Assembly (NCBI GenBank): GCA_902537845.1 | Contig: CACBDC010000004.1 | Location: 1-64,000 of the forward strand | Length of the DNA: 64,000 nt | Origin: an uncultured Pelagibacteraceae bacterium | Lineage (GTDB): Bacteria > Pseudomonadota > Alphaproteobacteria > Pelagibacterales > Pelagibacteraceae | Direction: 5' to 3' | Part shown: one piece after another, positions 63,410 to 64,000 of the stretch | Layout of the letters: every line of letters begins with the position of its first letter | Position numbering within the stretch: the first letter of the stretch is position 1 | Notes under the pieces: model-generated | What the model was told of the DNA's origin: nothing | The model's database searches: none | Seen by the model: only the letters and a program-made list of their open reading frames with translations | Program-made: the position numbers and the translations under genes

Positions 63410-64000
63410 TTTTGTAGTAAGTTTCTGGACTTAATTCTGAGGGTCTTAACATAAGATTTAAATTAGAAATTCTTTTTAACTTTTTTTTATTTAACACTTT
63501 ATTAATAGTTTTATTGATCATTTTCCTTTTATTTGAAAAAAAAATATTAGTAATTTTCTCTAAATTCTCTATCTTTTTAAGATTGTAAGAAAGATTTTTT
63601 TTTGATTTGAAATGTAGCACTGTAGAAATAATTTTAGGTTTTGGAAAAAAACAATTGGGAGAAACAGAAAATTTTTTTATAAATTTAAGCCTATAATTTG
63701 TCAATATTGATAATCTACCATAGCTCTTTGATGGAAATATTCCTATTATTTTATCAGCCAATTCTTTTTGAAACATAAAAATTATATCACTAATCTCCTG
63801 TGGCCCCTTACAACATTTCAAAATTTTTACGTGAATTTGAGATGATATATTATAAGGCAGGTTTCCAAAAATAATTAAGTTTTTTTCTTTAATTTTTTTC
63901 ATATCAAATTTAAGAATATCCGAGTTAAATATTTTGATGTTCTTATCGTTAGAATATCGTAATTTTAACTCATTAAATAAATCAAAATCTTTTTCTATTA
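63384..64000 (-). CDS. rsmA: 16S rRNA dimethyladenosine transferase (5' part outside window)
   Basis: The reading frame stays open to the right edge, so the N-terminus is missing. Visible parts include IEKDFDLFNELK (end of SAM motif region), FNSDILKFD, the catalytic IIFGNLPYNIS (NLPY motif), FMFQKELADKI, SVSPNCFFPKPKIISTVLHF and the C-terminal FSNKRKMINKTI. KsgA/RsmA dimethylates A1518 and A1519 of 16S rRNA. The apparent Met at 63902 lies inside the conserved core and is not the start. Confidence 0.93.
   Translation of the reverse strand, partial: IEKDFDLFNELKLRYSNDKNIKIFNSDILKFDMKKIKEKNLIIFGNLPYNISSQIHVKILKCCKGPQEISDIIFMFQKELADKIIGIFPSKSYGRLSILTNYRLKFIKKFSVSPNCFFPKPKIISTVLHFKSKKNLSYNLKKIENLEKITNIFFSNKRKMINKTINKVLNKKKLKRISNLNLMLRPSELSPETYYKITELFEKG

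Noticed and set aside
1..64000. CRISPR arrays, insertion sequences, prophage or toxin-antitoxin modules
   Set aside because: No regularly spaced repeats, transposase or integrase motifs, or terminal inverted repeats were seen on reading through the window.

Overview
This window looks like a stretch of a SAR11-clade alphaproteobacterial chromosome (Candidatus Pelagibacter or a close relative). The reasons are the very AT-rich sequence, extreme compaction (most tandem genes overlap by 1-20 nt or are separated by under 30 nt), lysine/asparagine/isoleucine-rich proteins, a proteorhodopsin followed by ferredoxin and ferredoxin-NADP reductase genes, and alphaproteobacterial gene orders such as rluD-rpoH, rpsF-rpsR-rplI-dnaB and cvpA-purF. 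There are no insertion sequences, phage genes, CRISPR arrays or rRNA genes. Two tRNA genes are present (Arg-UCG and Leu-GAG). The assignment comes from recognition of families and synteny, not from a database search.

Layout. 1-4.6 kb (+): the end of a probable ftsH, then folP, glmM, thiD, purA. 4.6-6.5 kb (-): rluD-rpoH. 6.5-11.4 kb: tRNA-Arg, then a minus-strand operon read as sua5, ABC ATPase, ABC-2 permease, a putative 2OG-Fe(II) oxygenase, a GT17 glycosyltransferase and another glycosyltransferase-like gene. The last three look like an accessory glycan cassette inserted beside the tRNA. 11.4-17.2 kb: xseB-ispA-dxs (isoprenoid precursors), aroC, pdxH and a long-chain polyprenyl diphosphate synthase. 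17.3-23.8 kb (+): S49 peptidase, glyQ, glyS, ppdK. 23.8-25.6 kb (-): nadA-nadC. 25.6-30.0 kb: tRNA-Leu, a 39-codon putative membrane ORF, ygfZ, pyrC and a propionyl/acetyl-CoA synthetase.

30.0-33.6 kb is the most distinctive part. Proteorhodopsin has a very strong ribosome binding site, an 18-bp palindrome in its leader and a terminator hairpin after it. It is followed by an unannotated 43-aa single-span membrane ORF whose stop overlaps the start of a [2Fe-2S] ferredoxin, then a ferredoxin-NADP reductase and a YfcG-like glutathione transferase: a plausible light/redox module. 33.1-39.8 kb: a dksA-family gene with a degenerate zinc site, two membrane glycan genes (GT39, GT2), a GFA-family protein, a glycerate-kinase-like protein, a TolC-family protein and recA. 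39.9-41.9 kb: an aldehyde dehydrogenase with its DUF779 partner. 42-52.4 kb: alaS, icd, psd-pssA-rlmE, a short guaB lacking its CBS domains, a TPR protein, guaA, panB and a YfgM-like protein. 52.3-60.7 kb: bamB (+), then the long minus-strand run rpsF-rpsR-rplI-dnaB-RND exporter-cvpA-purF. 60.8-64 kb: fabD-fabG-acpP-gmk (+) and the 3' part of rsmA (-), which runs off the window.

Most genes are core housekeeping. Recurrent structural themes are convergent genes that always overlap at their stop codons (five with exactly a 4-nt interlock) and frequent TAATG stop/start coupling. Several canonical neighbours appear to be missing: fabF/mltG between acpP and gmk, and alr/radA between dnaB and cvpA. 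No intergenic stretch exceeds 300 bases.
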